A stretch of 64,000 nt of DNA from Rhizomys pruinosus (GCA_009823505.1 VZQC01006589.1:2236990-2300989), one strand, 5' to 3'; counted from the stretch's first letter, positions 44,380 to 57,790 are shown. The notes: a model not told the origin generated them from the letters alone. Program-made: numbers and translations.

Positions 44380-45000
44380 AAGTAACTGTCAGTTCAAAAG
44401 TGAAGAAATTATCCAAGGCAGCACATTATTATGGACAATAACTATAATAAGAGTTCAAAGAGAAAGGAAAGCACACCATTTTGGACATTTGAAGTTGTAT
44501 ATTATACAGCCATGGTCCCTAAGGCTCAAGCAATGTCTGGCATGAAATGGTATCACAGTAGCCTCTCATGAAGGATTAAGTATCAGGGTGGTTAGGAAAG
44601 CATTGGAAATAAAGTTAAAATTTTGCCTGGCTTTAGAAGGTGGGTAGGATAGATGACCAAAAAAAAAACTAAAGCAAAGGCATCAGAGATTGGACAAATT
44701 CTTGAAGAATATCTAGAACATGAAATAGATTGGAGACTAATGCTTAGAACTAGGTGAGCAACAGGAAAACCTTGGAAAGGCACTGACAGGCTGGCAGGCA
44801 TGCAGAAACAATTTCTCTAAATCCTTCAGTTTATTGGAGGATTTGGAAAGCTACAGTAGTTGTAACATTATTCTAGAAGAGGTCAGAGTCTCATAACCTT
44901 AAACATTAAACTCCAGTGTACAAACTTGTTGCTATAAGCAGTCTAGTGTTTTGAAGGCTCACAAACAGAAAAATGGAATTGTGATCAAAGTTTTCTGCAA
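44380..45000. other. Unique flank sequence
   Basis: Nothing recognised. Confidence 0.4.
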
Positions 45001-45009
45001 ACCCTTTTA

Positions 45010-45188
45010 AAAAGTTATTTGTGTGTGTGTGTGTGTGTGTGCGCTCACGTGTGTGTACCATGGCATATACCCTTCAGAAGTCAACCTGTAGAAATCAATT
45101 CTCTCCTTCCACCACATGGTTTATAGGTATTCAACTCAGGTCTGCTGCCAAGCAGATGCCTTTATCTGCTAAGCCATCTCAACCGCCC
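45010..45188 (-). mobile_element. B3/B2-like relic with (TG)n
   Basis: Antisense tRNA-SINE outline: (TG)n, caccacatggtttataggtattcaactcagg, ctaagccatctcaaccgcc. Confidence 0.65.
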
Positions 45189-45264
45189 TGACAGGAATAG
45201 AAAGGAAGCTGAAGTGGAATATATAGAAATTGAAAAGCAAAGTACACACGTGAAAGAAAATGCA

Positions 45265-45420
45265 AAGAAAAAAAGATGAAAAACATGTTTGGCAGAATGC
45301 ATGAGCTCTGGTGAGGTGGGGGGGCAGGGAGGGGGGTACAGGTCTAGATTTGATTTGAAATTTTGTATGAAATGCACAAAGCTTCATAAAAAATTGGCTT
45401 TGGAAAAATAGATAAAATTT
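45265..45420 (+). mobile_element. 5'-truncated L1 3' UTR
   Basis: agatgaaaaacatgtttggc, G run, caggtctagatttgattt, acaaagcttcataaaaaattg. Confidence 0.85.
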
Positions 45421-45990
45421 AAATTCAGATTTAAAAAATAAAAGAAAATGCAAAGAAAGACATACACCATACAGTCAGGTGTAGGAGACTGAGGCAAGGA
45501 CTCTTCCAGTCTCTGAGTGATTCCTTTCTTTACTGTGTGTATACGGACAAATGAGGAAAACATGCAGTATGCCTATTTGGGCCTAAAGGGCCATGCCCTT
45601 GATCCCTGTTGTTAGATGACAATACTGAGACAGAGCTACTTAGAAGGGAGTTGCAGTGACCCATGGAAGCAACAACAGCAGTTGAGCCTGTAAAGGCAAA
45701 GAGCAGTGAAATATTTATGAGTAAGGAACAAAAAATATAGAAATGTGTGCACATGAGTATATGTGTCTATATACATGTCCCCCTTCATGTTATCCAAAGA
45801 GTGGGCAAATGGAAACAAATACCTTGTTCATCCCCAGTCAGTTCTGACTGGATATAAATTGCTTACTGTTGTGTTCATATAGTTACTAATTGAAATAGTC
45901 AACATCTGCTCACTTCTGATTATGCCCAGAGCAAAAATTAAACTTTCTACCTGAATCTCTATTCTTCGATATCTTTGAGTCAAGGAGATC
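45421..45990. other. Unique flank sequence
   Basis: Nothing recognised. Confidence 0.4.
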
Positions 45991-45994
45991 AGTT

Positions 45995-46155
45995 GCCTAC
46001 AAGCCTGACAAGCTGAGCTCAATACCCTGGACCCAAACAATGGAAGGAAAGAACCAATTCCCAAAAGTTGTCTTCTGACCTGCGCATACACACACATGCA
46101 CACGCACACCACAAAGCATTCACACTCACACAAAATAAGAAAATAAAAAGTGTAA
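45995..46155 (+). mobile_element. RSINE1/B4-related relic
   Basis: caagcctgacaagctgagctc, aaccaattcccaaaagttgtc, cttctgacctgcgcatacac, A-rich end. Confidence 0.55.
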
Positions 46156-46263
46156 TAAAAAACTTTTATAAATTAGTCCCAGCTTACTAGATCATCCTTT
46201 CATTATTAACCTCCTTGTAATCAGCAATTACTTTTTTCTTTAATGCATGAATGCGTAGTAATT

Positions 46264-46302
46264 TTTTTCTTGTCTTTTTGAGACAGGGTCTCCCTTTATT
46301 CC
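46264..46302 (-). mobile_element. B1 3' fragment
   Basis: Only ttttttcttgtctttttgag through acagggtctccctttatt remains. Confidence 0.7.
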
Positions 46303-46523
46303 CTTACTCACCTTCTGTGACCTCCCTGAGCTTTGGGGGCAGAGGGTAGGCAGAGGATGTGATATGAATGTCCCATTTGTGGATGAGCACTCCATGGTCA
46401 CATATTCTCTACTCTGATCATTTGTGGTACACCTCTGTTAACCTCCATCCATTGTGAAAAGAAGCTTCTCTGATGAAGAGTGAGAGCTACACTGATCTAC
46501 AGGTTTAAGGTTAAAGTATTCAG

Positions 46524-46732
46524 GGGCTGGAGAGATGGTTCAGTGGTTAAGAGCACCAATTGCTCTTGCAGAGGACCCGGGTTCAATTCCCAGCACCCAC
46601 ATGGTGGCTAAGAACCATCTTTAGCTTCAGTTCCAGGGGAATCCGACGCAGCATTGCACAACACCGGTGCACCAACCTACATGCAAACAGTACACTCATA
46701 CACATAAAAAAATAAATAAATAAAAAAAGAAT
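46524..46732 (+). mobile_element. B2 SINE, single unit
   Basis: TSD aagtattcag at 46514-46523 and 46733-46742; small deletion after ggaatccgacg. Confidence 0.94.
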
Positions 46733-46927
46733 AAGTATTCAGAAAGCAGTTAGATACTTGACCAATTTAACAAAATAATAGTAGTAGGCTCTCCCCTAAT
46801 ATCTATAACCTCTCTCATCATGGATTCTTGGTCAGTTTTAAACTACCAGACATGAGTTTCTTCCTGTTGAGTGGACTTAATTCCAACCAAACAGCTGTCA
46901 GTTAGCCCCCAAGACATTTGTGCCACA

Positions 46928-47084
46928 TTTTTTTTTTTTTTTGGTCTTTTTGAGACAGAGTCTCCCTCTAGCCTCAGCTGTCCTGGAACTCACTCTGTAG
47001 ACCAGGCTGGCCTTGAACTCACAAAGATCCACCTGCCTCTGCCTCCCAAATGCTAGGATTAAAGGCGTGTGCCACCACGCCCAG
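46928..47084 (-). mobile_element. B1 SINE
   Basis: Complete antisense B1 with T run; short TSD tgtgcca. Confidence 0.93.
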
Positions 47085-48188
47085 CTACGTGTGCCATAAT
47101 TTTACCAAATAAAGAGTATATCTTGCCAGCAAGTTGTTAATGATCATAGGTTCGCAGGTGGGTAAGACTTTTGGTACCGTTTCCAGCCTGCCTAGCACCA
47201 CATGCCACTATGAAAGCTGGCTATGAGGGAGGAAGCTTCCAGCTCAGCAAAGTGCATGGTATCTTCAGCATTAAGGTTTTACCCTCAGGTTCTGGTGCCA
47301 AGTGCAAGGGCAAGAGCCTGTATTGTTGTGGGGGCCTCTTGGATGCCCTGACCAAGAATTCAAAGGGGCATTCCATACTTAGGAGTAGGCTCTTTGTCTC
47401 ATAGCCTATGGCTTGAGGGAAGAGCATTATCCAACTGTCCTTCAGTGTAGGTCCATCCACTGGGACCACCAAGAGTTCCATATCTGTAAGATACCATCTT
47501 TCCCCCTCCTAGCAGCCATTAATTGTCAAAAAAGTTCCTTAGACTGGATTCAGATTTCTTATCCATTTCCACATGTTATGCTGGGATTTTGTCTGTTATG
47601 AGCTTGCATAGGACTTGGTGTATGTGCTCTTACCACTGCTGTGAGTGCATATGAGTAACTGAGCAGCTGTCTGGAAGACTGTGGTCATCTACCATCACTC
47701 TCTCACTTCTGCAATGGGAGGCAGAGGTTTGAGATAGGTGTCCTAATCAGGGCTAACCATTCTGCTGACTTCTGACCCAGGATTTGCTGCCTGGGATCTT
47801 CCAGTCTTCCCTGATTTACCTTTTTGCTACTTGAGGTGCAGACTAGTTTCACGAGCTTCCTGCTCACTTGTGTCCCTTCTACATGCTACCATTAAAGGAC
47901 AGGCACTTCGATCTGGTTTGGGTCACTTATTCCTGGATTTTGAAACTGGCTATGACCACTACAGTAATGGCTAGTAGGTACTGTGCTCTGTAGAGACAGC
48001 TCGGCATTGAGCCTTCCCTTTCCCCCAGTGCTCACTACTTTTCAACTTATTATTCTGCCATTCTTCTTCAATGCATTCTTTGACTTGCAGGAAACAAAGC
48101 ACATGATATCAAGGATTATGTTTCTGCTTTAAAACATTTATTATATACCCTGAAGTCATAAAAGGGAAAGAAAGACTAGGCAGGAGGA

Positions 48189-48223
<35 letters not shown>
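48189..48223. repeat. (AAAT)n
   Basis: Eight to nine AAAT units. Confidence 0.95.
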
Positions 48224-48226
<3 letters not shown>

Positions 48227-48795
48227 TCAACAACAATCCATCTGTGAAATATTGCTAATGACAGCCTCTTCAACTTACCATTAAGAGGGCAACCCAAGCT
48301 GGGTTTTCAGAGAAGACAACCCAACTCTTCCTTAATTATCCTGGAAGTATTCCAATTATAGAAATAACTAGCTTTGAAATATTGCATATTCTACTTATTT
48401 TCAATGTGAAATTCACCTTGGATTTTCAGGTTACTTTTGCTTTGTAGGTTGGGCATAAGTATAAATGATTGTTTATAGACTACCTTAGCTAAGTTCATTA
48501 AAAACAACAAAGAAAACCTGCCAACTTCTGATAAACCCGACACAAGCAACACATAGCTAAGCCAGCATATAGGGTTTCAAATTTAAAGTTTTAACTATGC
48601 TTGAACTGAGTAGATTAACTTCAAGAGAAATTTCTTAGCCCTGGAAATGATGGATTTCTCATGAGTATAAGGAGTTCAATGTGATCTCTACTAGATGAAA
48701 TTTCTCTCAATTGTTCATTTCAAATATTTACTACTAACAAACTGCAAGGTGATACCTCTCCTAACAAACGTTCTCCAGGGCCAAAAATGCTTTTT
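48224..48795. other. Unique flank sequence
   Basis: Nothing recognised. Confidence 0.4.
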
Positions 48796-48810
48796 AAAAA
48801 TTTGGCCTTG

Positions 48811-49045
48811 GGCTGGAGAGATGGCCTAGTGGTTAAGAGCACTAACTGCTCTTGCAGAGGACCCAGGTTCAATCTCCAGCACCCACATGGCAGCTGAGAA
48901 CGGTCTGTAACTCCAATTCCATGAGAACTCCAGTTCCAGAGGAATCCGACACCCTCTTCTGACCTCCACGGCATTGCATGACACGGGTGCACAAACCTAC
49001 ATGCAGACAGTACATTCATACATATAAATAAATAAATAAAATTAA
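48811..49045 (+). mobile_element. B2 SINE, double unit
   Basis: TSD aaaaatttggccttg on both sides. Confidence 0.95.
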
Positions 49046-49179
49046 AAAAATTTGGCCTTGATCTTTTTGTCCCACAGTTAGACATCTTTTCAATATTTAA
49101 AATTATAGAGGTGTTATTTTCCATTATTACAAAGGGACTAAACAGTTTTCAGATTTTTTTTTTCTTATGAAATGACAGC

Positions 49180-49385
49180 CTGGAGAGATGGCTCAGCATT
49201 TAAGAGCACTGACTGCTCTTGCAGAGGACTTGAGTTCAGTTCTCACACTCACATGGCAGGTAGCAACTGTCCTTAACTCCAGTTCCAAGGGATCCAATGC
49301 TCTCTTCTGCTCTCTGCGACCACTAAACACACGTGGTGCACTTACACATACATAGCAGATAAAACATATAAAATAACAACTTTTA
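49180..49385 (+). mobile_element. B2 relic
   Basis: Diverged B2 (gcctggagagatggctcagc, aactccagttccaaggg). Confidence 0.85.
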
Positions 49386-49499
49386 AATGAGAATAATAAT
49401 GTCCAACTTACTACATTGTTCTCAATATTAAATAAGAAAATAACTATAGAAGTTGTAGCCTGTTCATAACTAGCGGTCATCAATAAACATTAGTTGTCC

Positions 49500-51060
49500 T
49501 GTAAATGCTCTTTGTGAGCTTTGCATTTCTTTCAGTACCTTAGGCTTCCATGGACTAGTTCTCAGGAAACAGAAAATAAATGGTCATACCTATTTGTCAA
49601 GGGAAGTGGATTTCTCCTTGGAGGGATTTCAAGAACACTAGAACATGTTGAATGTCCTGTCACACTCTGTCTGCTCCTCTAGGAAGACTTAAGAGAAGTG
49701 GAAAAGGTCAGAACCCCAAGGAATGTGCATTTTCCACTGTGGAAAACAGAATCAGATCCACTAGACAATATTTATTGTCAAGAGCTTGGACACACAAGAA
49801 ATCAGACTAATACTTCCATGAATATGTCTGCAAGCTGAGCTTCCTTTTCTGTCTTGATGGAATCTGACCCGATTGCTTCTTCTCTTCTCTTTTTCTTTTG
49901 AAAAGGCTTTCCCATCTGAATAAACTTGGAACTATAATCCTTCATTTCTCCTGAGAATTCTTTGTTTTCTCTCTGACTAGCACTCTTCCATTTTTAAATC
50001 CTTGACCCAGAACTCTAGGCTTCTCTGAGGCTTTTCTCTTACAGACCATGTTTAGGGAGGTAGCTGCTACATTTATGAGGAAGGTCCTAAAATACCCCTG
50101 AGTTCTGGTTTCTCTCAAGTTTCAGGTCTGCATCTCTAGCCTAATTTTCATGTCGATGCTGTTAAATAATATGTTGGATATTCTCCGGTGTGGAGGACAC
50201 TGGCATTGGACCAGTTCCTCATAATCAACAGCCTGTAAAACCAAGGACTGGAATGGCAGGGCTCTAATTACTGGTCAGGAGAAGGGGACTTGAGTCCTAA
50301 CACTGGTCCTGGGAGGATTCATGACATCCTAAACATCCCAGAAGGCCAGCAAGAGGTAACTTTCTAAACCTGATTCTAGGAGCTCTAAATATTATAAGCT
50401 TTCTGTCTAGTTAGCAAGCTTTCTGATAAAGAACAAAGACACCATTGCCTCCTCTTGTGAGAGTCCATCCAAATGGACCTCTCCATCGCTGGAACAGGAC
50501 AAAGTCCTTAAGTAAAGGTTGCTTGTTCTAGAAACATTAGAAATAGTATAAAGCCTACCTCAACCGTAAATGAGGACAGTGCTCTCTTTGGCCACAGTCT
50601 ACTCTCAGTATTTCCAGGCGTGCTCTTCTAACTTGCATGCCTTATGGGTGTCTTCTGAATTTTTTCTTTGGTGATCACAAGGACCAGGGAGCTGAAGGGA
50701 ATCCAGATCATGATCTCCATGGCAGCGCCTCAGACTCAGCACATTGGGCAAAGACTTTCATTTCTCTCAATAGTCTAAGAACGGAACTGTTCCAAACATG
50801 AATCACCATCGAACCTAAGTTCTGCACTTTGCTCCCTAAGTCCAAATCCTACTGTGTAATTTGTCATACCATGTATCATTCTTTTCCCCACAATCAACAT
50901 TTTGGTGCAGGTCCACTCCCTTCCCATTCACGAATTTCACACTACCTTTCTTTTTCGAACCTCAAAAGTTATGTTTTTCCCAGAAAAAGGAATAATGGAC
51001 AATGATGAAAGATAATTTATCAACTCACTATTGCATTGATAAAATAATCCAGAATTCAAA
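49500..51060. other. Unassigned; possible LTR-type relic
   Basis: No SINE over 1.5 kb. Contains a TATA-like agtataaagcc (50546-50556) and, separately, a gaataaacttgg signal (49918). An old LTR is possible but no ends were found. Confidence 0.3.
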
Positions 51061-51088
51061 TGAGAGAGAGAGAGAGAGAGAGAGAGCT
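51061..51088. repeat. (GA)n
   Basis: Fourteen GA units. Confidence 0.97.
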
Positions 51089-51169
51089 AATTTTGAGTCA
51101 TTTTACTTAAATCCATAAGTAAGGTGCCCATAAGTGAAAGTAAAATCACAGAATAAAGATTTGTTGGTT

Positions 51170-51396
51170 TTGGAGATAAGTTCTCATATTTCTTGGGGTG
51201 GTCTCCCACTCTTTGTATGTAACCAGAGGACAACCCTGAGCTTCTGCTCCTTCTGCCTCTACCTCCCTAGTCTCCCTGGTGTTGTGATTACAGGCACGTA
51301 CCATCATGCCCTATTTATGTGGTGCTGGAGATTGAACCCAGGCCCTTCTGCACGTTAGCCAAACACTCTACCAACTGAACTGCATCCCTAACCCAC
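51170..51396 (-). mobile_element. B4-type relic
   Basis: Antisense B1 part (gtgattacaggcacgtaccatc) joined to an antisense ID-like head (gccaaacactctaccaactgaac). Confidence 0.65.
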
Positions 51397-51561
51397 ATGA
51401 TAACTTCATTAATGAATTTTTATATGCTTCCCAGACATTTTCATGACTGGTAGAATATTTTTTAATGAAATAGATGATGTCCAATTGTTGGTTTTTTCAT
51501 TAAAGTGAATTAAGCTTTAATCAAGAAGCCAGTTGAAGTATCATTATAAAATAGTGTTTAT

Positions 51562-51770
51562 GGGGCTGAAGAAATACCCTAGGGGTTAAGAGCACTCGCT
51601 GCTCATGCAGAGGACCTGGATTTGGTTCCAGCACCCACATGATGAGTAACTGTTTTTAACTTCAATTCCAGTAGATCTGGACACCCTCTTCTGACTTCCA
51701 TTGCAGGGAAGTGGTATATTTACATACATGCAAGCAAAATACTCATACACATAAAATTAAAATGATAGGC
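51562..51770 (+). mobile_element. B2 relic
   Basis: Diverged B2 with intact order and catacacataaaattaaaa tail. Confidence 0.87.
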
Positions 51771-51849
51771 AAATCTTTTAGAAATAGTTTTTAATACTAT
51801 ATTTTCTGATTTTTTAGTGAATTATTTGGAAAAAGTCTCCACACCAGGC

Positions 51850-52260
51850 TGAATTTTGTGGATTTCATACAATATGTTTTTAGCCCCCTCCCCTGCCTTC
51901 TGCACGCTCCTTACTGCCCTGCCCAATTTCATGTACTTATATATTCTAAGTTTATATATTGAGGCCTATCAAGTCAAATTTGTGTCCCCCAATGCTCTCT
52001 GGTGTGAGTCCATCCACTGAAGCCTGGTTAACCTATCCAGTTTTACACCCTTAAAGAAAACAGACTGTCCCTCTTTCGGTAGCTATCAGTTGCTAGCAGT
52101 TCCTGAGCTTCTTACCCATCTCCCCACTTTTATGATGGGGTTTTTGTCTCGGTTTTGTGTGTATGTGGGTCTTGTTCATGCTTTCACTATTGCCGTGAGT
52201 TCATATAAATATAATAAAATTCCTTCTTGACCCAAACGGTTATTTATGGCCTCAAAGGTT
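51850..52260 (-). mobile_element. Old L1 3' region relic (probable)
   Basis: gttaacctatccagttttacac, ttcctgagcttcttacccatc, atgatggggtttttgtc; same style as 46305-48050. Confidence 0.4.
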
Positions 52261-52387
52261 CTCAAAAATCCTAAGATCCAATATTGACATATGATTTGTT
52301 CTCAATATTTATTCCAAAAATTAGTAATGTTTATCCATGGACACATATACTAGTAGAAAAAGTCTTAATGAGAGGTGAGTTCTTGGT

Positions 52388-52590
52388 GCAGGAGAGATGG
52401 CTCAACAATCAAGAATGCTTGTTGCTCTTGTAGAGGATGAGAGTTCATTATCTAACACCCAAACCCAGCAGACCACAACCACTTGTAACTCCAGCTCTGG
52501 GGGGGGGGGGGGATCTCTGATGCCCTCTTCTGGCCGCCACATGAACTACACTCACAGGCACAAACCACACACACATGTCTACATATAATT
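52388..52590 (+). mobile_element. B2/B3-like relic with a 14-G run
   Basis: gcaggagagatggctcaac, ccctcttctggccgcc; G run at 52499-52512. Confidence 0.75.
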
Positions 52591-52614
52591 AATTTTTTTC
52601 TTTTTTTTGAATTG

Positions 52615-52905
52615 AAACTTGGGGATTTATTTTTGGTTTATTTTGCCAGCTGGCTGGAAAACTCTTGGTTCCTTGTTGTCATTCACCACCTCTATCTCTT
52701 ACAGTCTTTCTGTCCCTCTTTTACAGTGATCCCTCATCCTTGGGAGGCACAGATTTGATAAAGGTGTCCTATTCAGGGATAAGCAGTCTATAGACTCTTA
52801 TTCTCTGTGCCCTGACCATTTGTGGTCTCTGTGTTAAACAACATCTACTGCATAAAGAAGCTTCTCTGGTAAAAGCTCAGAGATGTACTAGTTCTCTGAA
52901 TTCTT
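52615..52905 (-). mobile_element. Old L1 3' region relic (probable)
   Basis: agatttgataaaggtgtcc, ctgtgccctgaccatttgtgg, aaagaagcttctctgg; shares blocks with 46380-46500. Confidence 0.45.
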
Positions 52906-53820
52906 ATAACATATTTGCTTAATAAGTATTTTCTAAACATTTAATATATCTGCGTTAGTTTTTATCAATTATATTGTGATGATATAAAACAGTAAATTAA
53001 TCTTGTTATTATTCAATACTTAGATCTTATCATTATAGGAAATTAACAAAAATCTCAGCTTATATATACACAGTTCTTGCTGTGATATGATAGTGTAATT
53101 AAAGAGAGATACTATATAGCTTAAGATACAATCAATGAGGAAAGTAACATGTAAATACAAGTTCAAGGACAAAGAGATAAATAATGGTTATTTATTCTCT
53201 AATGTTATTCTCTAATGGTTATTAGAGAAGAACTTGTCTATGGAAAATGAGAGGTATCAAATCTTATGATTCACATTAATTTGGATGCCTTTAAAAGAAG
53301 GCACCATCATCCCATTTGAGCACATCTAAAAGAATATTCTATAGGGTTTTTGCACCAGCATTTACCTTTTCACTTGCAATTATTTAAACATACAACAAGT
53401 AATTTTGTGCACCCTTTAAAAAATGTAATACATATTTCCATAAGATATTTCCATATATTTCACAAATACTGGTTTATAAGAAAGCATAAAGATGACTGTT
53501 GGAAAAATCACTTTGAATATAATCTGACAATGATGAGATGGGACCAAGATGGGCCAGCTGGTAGAATGTGGTGATTCAAGACAAGTCAGTCAGTGGCCGT
53601 GCAGGCTAGGAGCAGGGCAGTGGAGTTGTGTAGAAAGAGATTAGTACAAAAAATATCTCAGAGAGGGAATTGATTAGATGTAGTGAGAGATTAGCTGTGG
53701 TAGTCTGTGGCTGATATGCATGTTTTTACTTGGGTTAATGGGACAAGTAGCTCTTTATTCACTGAGAGAGGCAAATAAATACAATGGAGGATGGGCTTGG
53801 GGGCATGAGAGCAGAACCTG
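52906..53820. other. Unique flank sequence
   Basis: Nothing recognised. Confidence 0.4.
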
Positions 53821-53902
53821 TAAGTGTTTGTGTTTGTGTGTGTGTTCAGGTGTGTTTTCTTACATTCATGTGTGTGTGTGTGTGCGTGTGTGTGTGTGTG
53901 TT
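53821..53902. repeat. Interrupted (TG)n
   Basis: Two TG blocks separated by tcaggtgtgttttcttacattca. Confidence 0.9.
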
Positions 53903-54069
53903 TCAAACATTTGAGTGTGTGTACCGAATTGACGGCAGAAGAAATTTGGACCAGAGGTTTAAATTTGGCCATATATCACAAAAGATCCTGGAACTAGATA
54001 CAGAGTCTAAATGAGGTCTCCCAAGGAGAGATATAAAACATAACCAAGATGTGGGATCAAAAAAAGGTA

Positions 54070-54243
54070 ATTTTTTTAAATTATTTTTTTATGTGTATGA
54101 GTGTACTGTCTGCATGTACTTTGGTGCACCCATGTCGTGCAATGCCGTGGAGGTCAGAAGAGGGCATCAGATTCTCCTGGAACTGGAGTTAAAGACGGTT
54201 CATAGCCGCCATGTGGGTACTGGGAATCAAACCCAGGTCACAA
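54070..54243 (-). mobile_element. 5'-truncated B2
   Basis: Antisense B2 lacking the A-box part (stops at aacccaggtc); short TSD aaggtaat. Confidence 0.9.
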
Positions 54244-54990
54244 GGTAATGTTTTTAAAGGGAAGTTCTGAGCTGTGCTAGCGCTATTGAGAAGTAAAAGT
54301 GCAAACATATGGCCAACACCTTGTCCAGGATGGTTTCAGTAAAGAAATGGAGACAGAAGCCATGTTGAAATAGGAAGAATGGGTGTCTAAATACATACAG
54401 GCCCCTAAAAACAACTATAAGGCTTAATGTTCACTAATATATCAACTATCGCCAAGTAATATACTTTCATTTTCTATGTAACAAAGAACATGTGCCTAAT
54501 TTATGAATCGAACTTATTTTTATGTTTTAAATGATCATATTTTCCCATTAAAAATGAAACTTTCTTGTAACTTTTGTCTTAACATTTGTCACACTTTCAT
54601 CAATAGACAAGTTTATTTAGAATCAAGCACTGGGTTAATCAAGAGCAGAATAATGAAACATATATGTAACTAGATTTCAAAGCGTTGTATTGAGTTCAGA
54701 TGTCCTTGCAACATACTCAAGGGCCAAGGTGATAAGTGGCTTTAGTAATTCACCCTTCCTATTGCACTGATAAAACCACCACAATCAAAAGTAACTTATA
54801 GAAGAGTTTGGTTTGGCTGGGGATTTGGGGATTCTAGAAGGAGAGTCCAACTGGGGACCATGTTCAATTGCCTGAGCCTATGAAGGACATTTCTCATTCA
54901 AAGCATCACAGCTACACATATACATGTTGCTTTTGAAATATAAATAAGGTAAAATATTTTTATTCCTAGGGCTTTTATTGTTGCCACTAT
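54244..54990. other. Unassigned; includes a repeat-like block at 54755-54915
   Basis: The block shares its end with bases 96-136 of the window. The rest is unique. Confidence 0.35.
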
Positions 54991-54995
54991 TTGTT

Positions 54996-55038
<43 letters not shown>

Positions 55039-55178
55039 TTTTTTTTTTTGAGACAGAGCCTCATGTAGCCCAGGCTGTCCTCCAACTTGCTGTGTAACTG
55101 AAGATGACCTTGAATCCTGATTCTCTTGTCTCTGATTCTGGAGCTGGGATTACAAGCATGCACTACCCCTTCTGAATA
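54996..55178 (-). mobile_element. (TTTA)n and old B1-type relic
   Basis: About eleven TTTA units, then antisense gagacagagcctcatgtagc to gcatgcactacccc. Confidence 0.75.
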
Positions 55179-55179
55179 C

Positions 55180-56440
55180 ACTGTGCATAGAATACTGGTC
55201 TTAAAGCTTCAGTAAGTGCATCTATTTTTCTCCATCTATTTTTCTGGCAATCCTGTCTTTAAGAGAACACATAGATACATTTTTTAAAATTATGAAATCA
55301 TGAAGATAGTATCCAGCTTCAGATTCAGATTTTTGTACCTCTGATAATCTAAAGAGAGATTTCCATGATGGACTGTATACTTGATTTTCTATTCCGATCA
55401 GTTTGTATTTAAAATGGGAATAATAAAGTCCAAAGGGAAAACTAACTGACTATTCACTCAAATGTGATTCTCTTTTCTTGGCCTCTCCTTGCCTGTGGTC
55501 TTGAACTATACCTCTCTCATCCTTTTTAACCTCTTCAATGTAAAAATGCATAATTAGAGGAAGATCTGAAATTTTCTTCATTCTTTTTGGAGGAGTCATG
55601 TAATTAAAAAGTTGAGAATCTGCTCAGATGTTTGAGGAGCACAGATTATACTGAACAATCCACCCTTAAAAATTAAATAGAATGTTTTAATCATAAATAG
55701 CCTTGCCTTGCAGTCATTTCTGTAATTCTCTCTAACATTCATATTGTCATTTGATTAGTTAATCATCCATTTTCAAAGGTGTGAATGTGTTTTCACACTT
55801 CTGCTAAGACAGTGTTAACTATGAAACTATAGATAGCAATAGAGATTAATTATCCATTGCACAAGTTCCCACACCTTGTGCTTACCAGATAGAGGGAAAG
55901 AGTGCATGTCTTAACACAGGTGTGATTTCAAAAAAGAGAGGAAAATGCTTGGTCAAATGAGTTCAAGAAGTCCTTTCAGTTGACATAGCTTTAAAATGTG
56001 AACCGCTTTACACTTTTAATTTCATTTCATAAAACAATTGAATAGATTGGTGCTTGTCTTCAGCTATAAGTAAGCAAATGAAAGGAGGGATTCTACAAGT
56101 GAGTCAGTCTTTCATGGAAGCAGAGTATGAAACAGAAATCGTATTGGATTTTAGCAACTATGCTAGTTTCTGCAGAGCAAAGATGGAAATTAGAGACTCG
56201 TCCTCTGAAATATTAATTAAATACAGTGAGCAGTCTGGTAACTCAAAATAACAATAACAATAATTGGAGAGCTTATTATTATAGTTATTTTAAGCTCTCC
56301 AGTGGCTTTTGATTTCCCTAATGATGAACTCTGTCAATTTAGAAGCTGGCTCAGTAGAGCTCAAGGGATCTGATTTTCCTGTCTCAATGAATGAACATTG
56401 ATGTATAGGGTAGCATGACTGAAAAGAGGGACAGAAAGCA
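55180..56440. other. Unique flank sequence
   Basis: 1.26 kb with no recognised repeat; open frame 56054-56251 resembles no known family. Confidence 0.45.
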
Positions 56441-56576
56441 GAGCATGGTGATGCACAGTCATTCCAGCTTGGAAGGTGGTAGTAAGATTAGGAGTTCAAG
56501 GCCAGCCTGGGATACACAGTTTGAGACTAGTCTGAGCTACAGGAGATACTACCTCAAAATAAAAGGGAGTGAGGAG
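56441..56576 (+). mobile_element. Old B1 relic
   Basis: gcatggtgatgcacagtc, aggagttcaaggccagcctg, ctacctcaaaataaa. Confidence 0.75.
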
Positions 56577-56674
56577 GACAAAGTTCTAGAATGAGAGAGG
56601 TGAGAAACAGAAGTTGATTATTAACCGAAATACAGATAAGCTCAAATATTCATCCATCGTGAAAAGTAAGAATT

Positions 56675-56832
56675 CTGCTGGGCGTAGTGGCCCAAGTCTT
56701 TAATCCCAGCACTCGGGAGGCAGATGCAGGCAGATCTCTGCAAGTTCAAGGCCAGCCTGGTCTACAGAGCAAGCTCCAGGCCAGCTGGGACTAAAGGGAG
56801 ACCCTGTCTCAAAAATACCAAAAATAAAGGAA
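56675..56832 (+). mobile_element. B1 SINE
   Basis: TSD gaaaagtaagaatt at 56661-56674 and 56833-56846. Confidence 0.94.
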
Positions 56833-56846
56833 GAAAAGTAAGAATT

Positions 56847-57790
56847 TTCAGCTTTGGTCCTACACTGACAACGTGGAATTGATAATTAATATTCTACCAG
56901 TCTTCTTTGAAATGAAATGAATTAAAATCTACTTCTCCCATTCAAGTGACGCCTCCTCCGTGGCTTGTATGGCTTCTTTCTTTGACTGTGGGTTCAAGCA
57001 TTTTCCCAGTGTTGTTTTATGTGGACTGGGGCAAGTTTTCAGAACGCTGAGGAAATCTTTTACTACTGGTAAATAATAGTCCCAAATATCTGCTTCTTTC
57101 TTGATTTGCGTTTGGCAGTAGGCACATAAATGTCAAGCCACTAGGTTTTATAGTAGCAGGAAAATGGGATAAGAATCAAATAGTGCTGAGATGCCTGAGA
57201 TGCTGTCTTAACACAAGTCAAACTGTTGAAAGAAGGAAATTAACAGTCTAATATTTCTAACTACTCTCTGGGTAGCCTCCTATATGGCATTATTGCAAAT
57301 GGGCCAGCCAAGTTATCAGTTATTCTTTCCTTGTCTAAGCTTGCAACATGTGCTGATGCATAGAATAAGCATCACTTATTAGCTTGACCCCATAGGTCAT
57401 AGTGTCCAAATCTGAGAACAAGTTAGCTCTAAAGTTTATTCTTATTTAACAAATTCAGGTTAACCAGACACCTCCCAAGAATGCTTAGGTCAATAGTATC
57501 ACTGACATGTCTACAGCCTCAAAATCCAGCAATGTATGGGGAGAAATTGGCTGAAAACACGAGTGTGAAATGAAATATGGCCAAGGCCTTCATCTTCACG
57601 GACAGGGCTCCTGAGATGGGGAGCATTTTATCCTCATGGATTTTTGTCCGACACCACGGCTTGTCCAGCAGGACACCTAGGAAAAAAATAAGCAGAAAAG
57701 GGTAGGGGAGAGATGGGTGTGGCGTCTGGGATATCTTCTGAAACAGCTCTTGAGGCTTAGGAGTTTTTATCCTTTGTGCGGATCCAAAAG
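56847..57790. other. Unique flank sequence
   Basis: Nothing recognised. Confidence 0.4.

Larger units (their letters stand above)
46305..48050 (-). mobile_element. Probable old rodent L1 3' region (Lx-like)
   Basis: Shares blocks with 52615-52905 (cccatttgtggatgagcactcc, gaagcttctctgatgaagag, gatataggtgtcctaatcagg-like). Holds a B2 and a B1. The open frames at 47171-47481 are inside this relic. Confidence 0.45.

Noticed and set aside
53691..54014. Open frames rich in HTHTH/VCVCV
   Set aside because: Translations of the (TG)n microsatellite.
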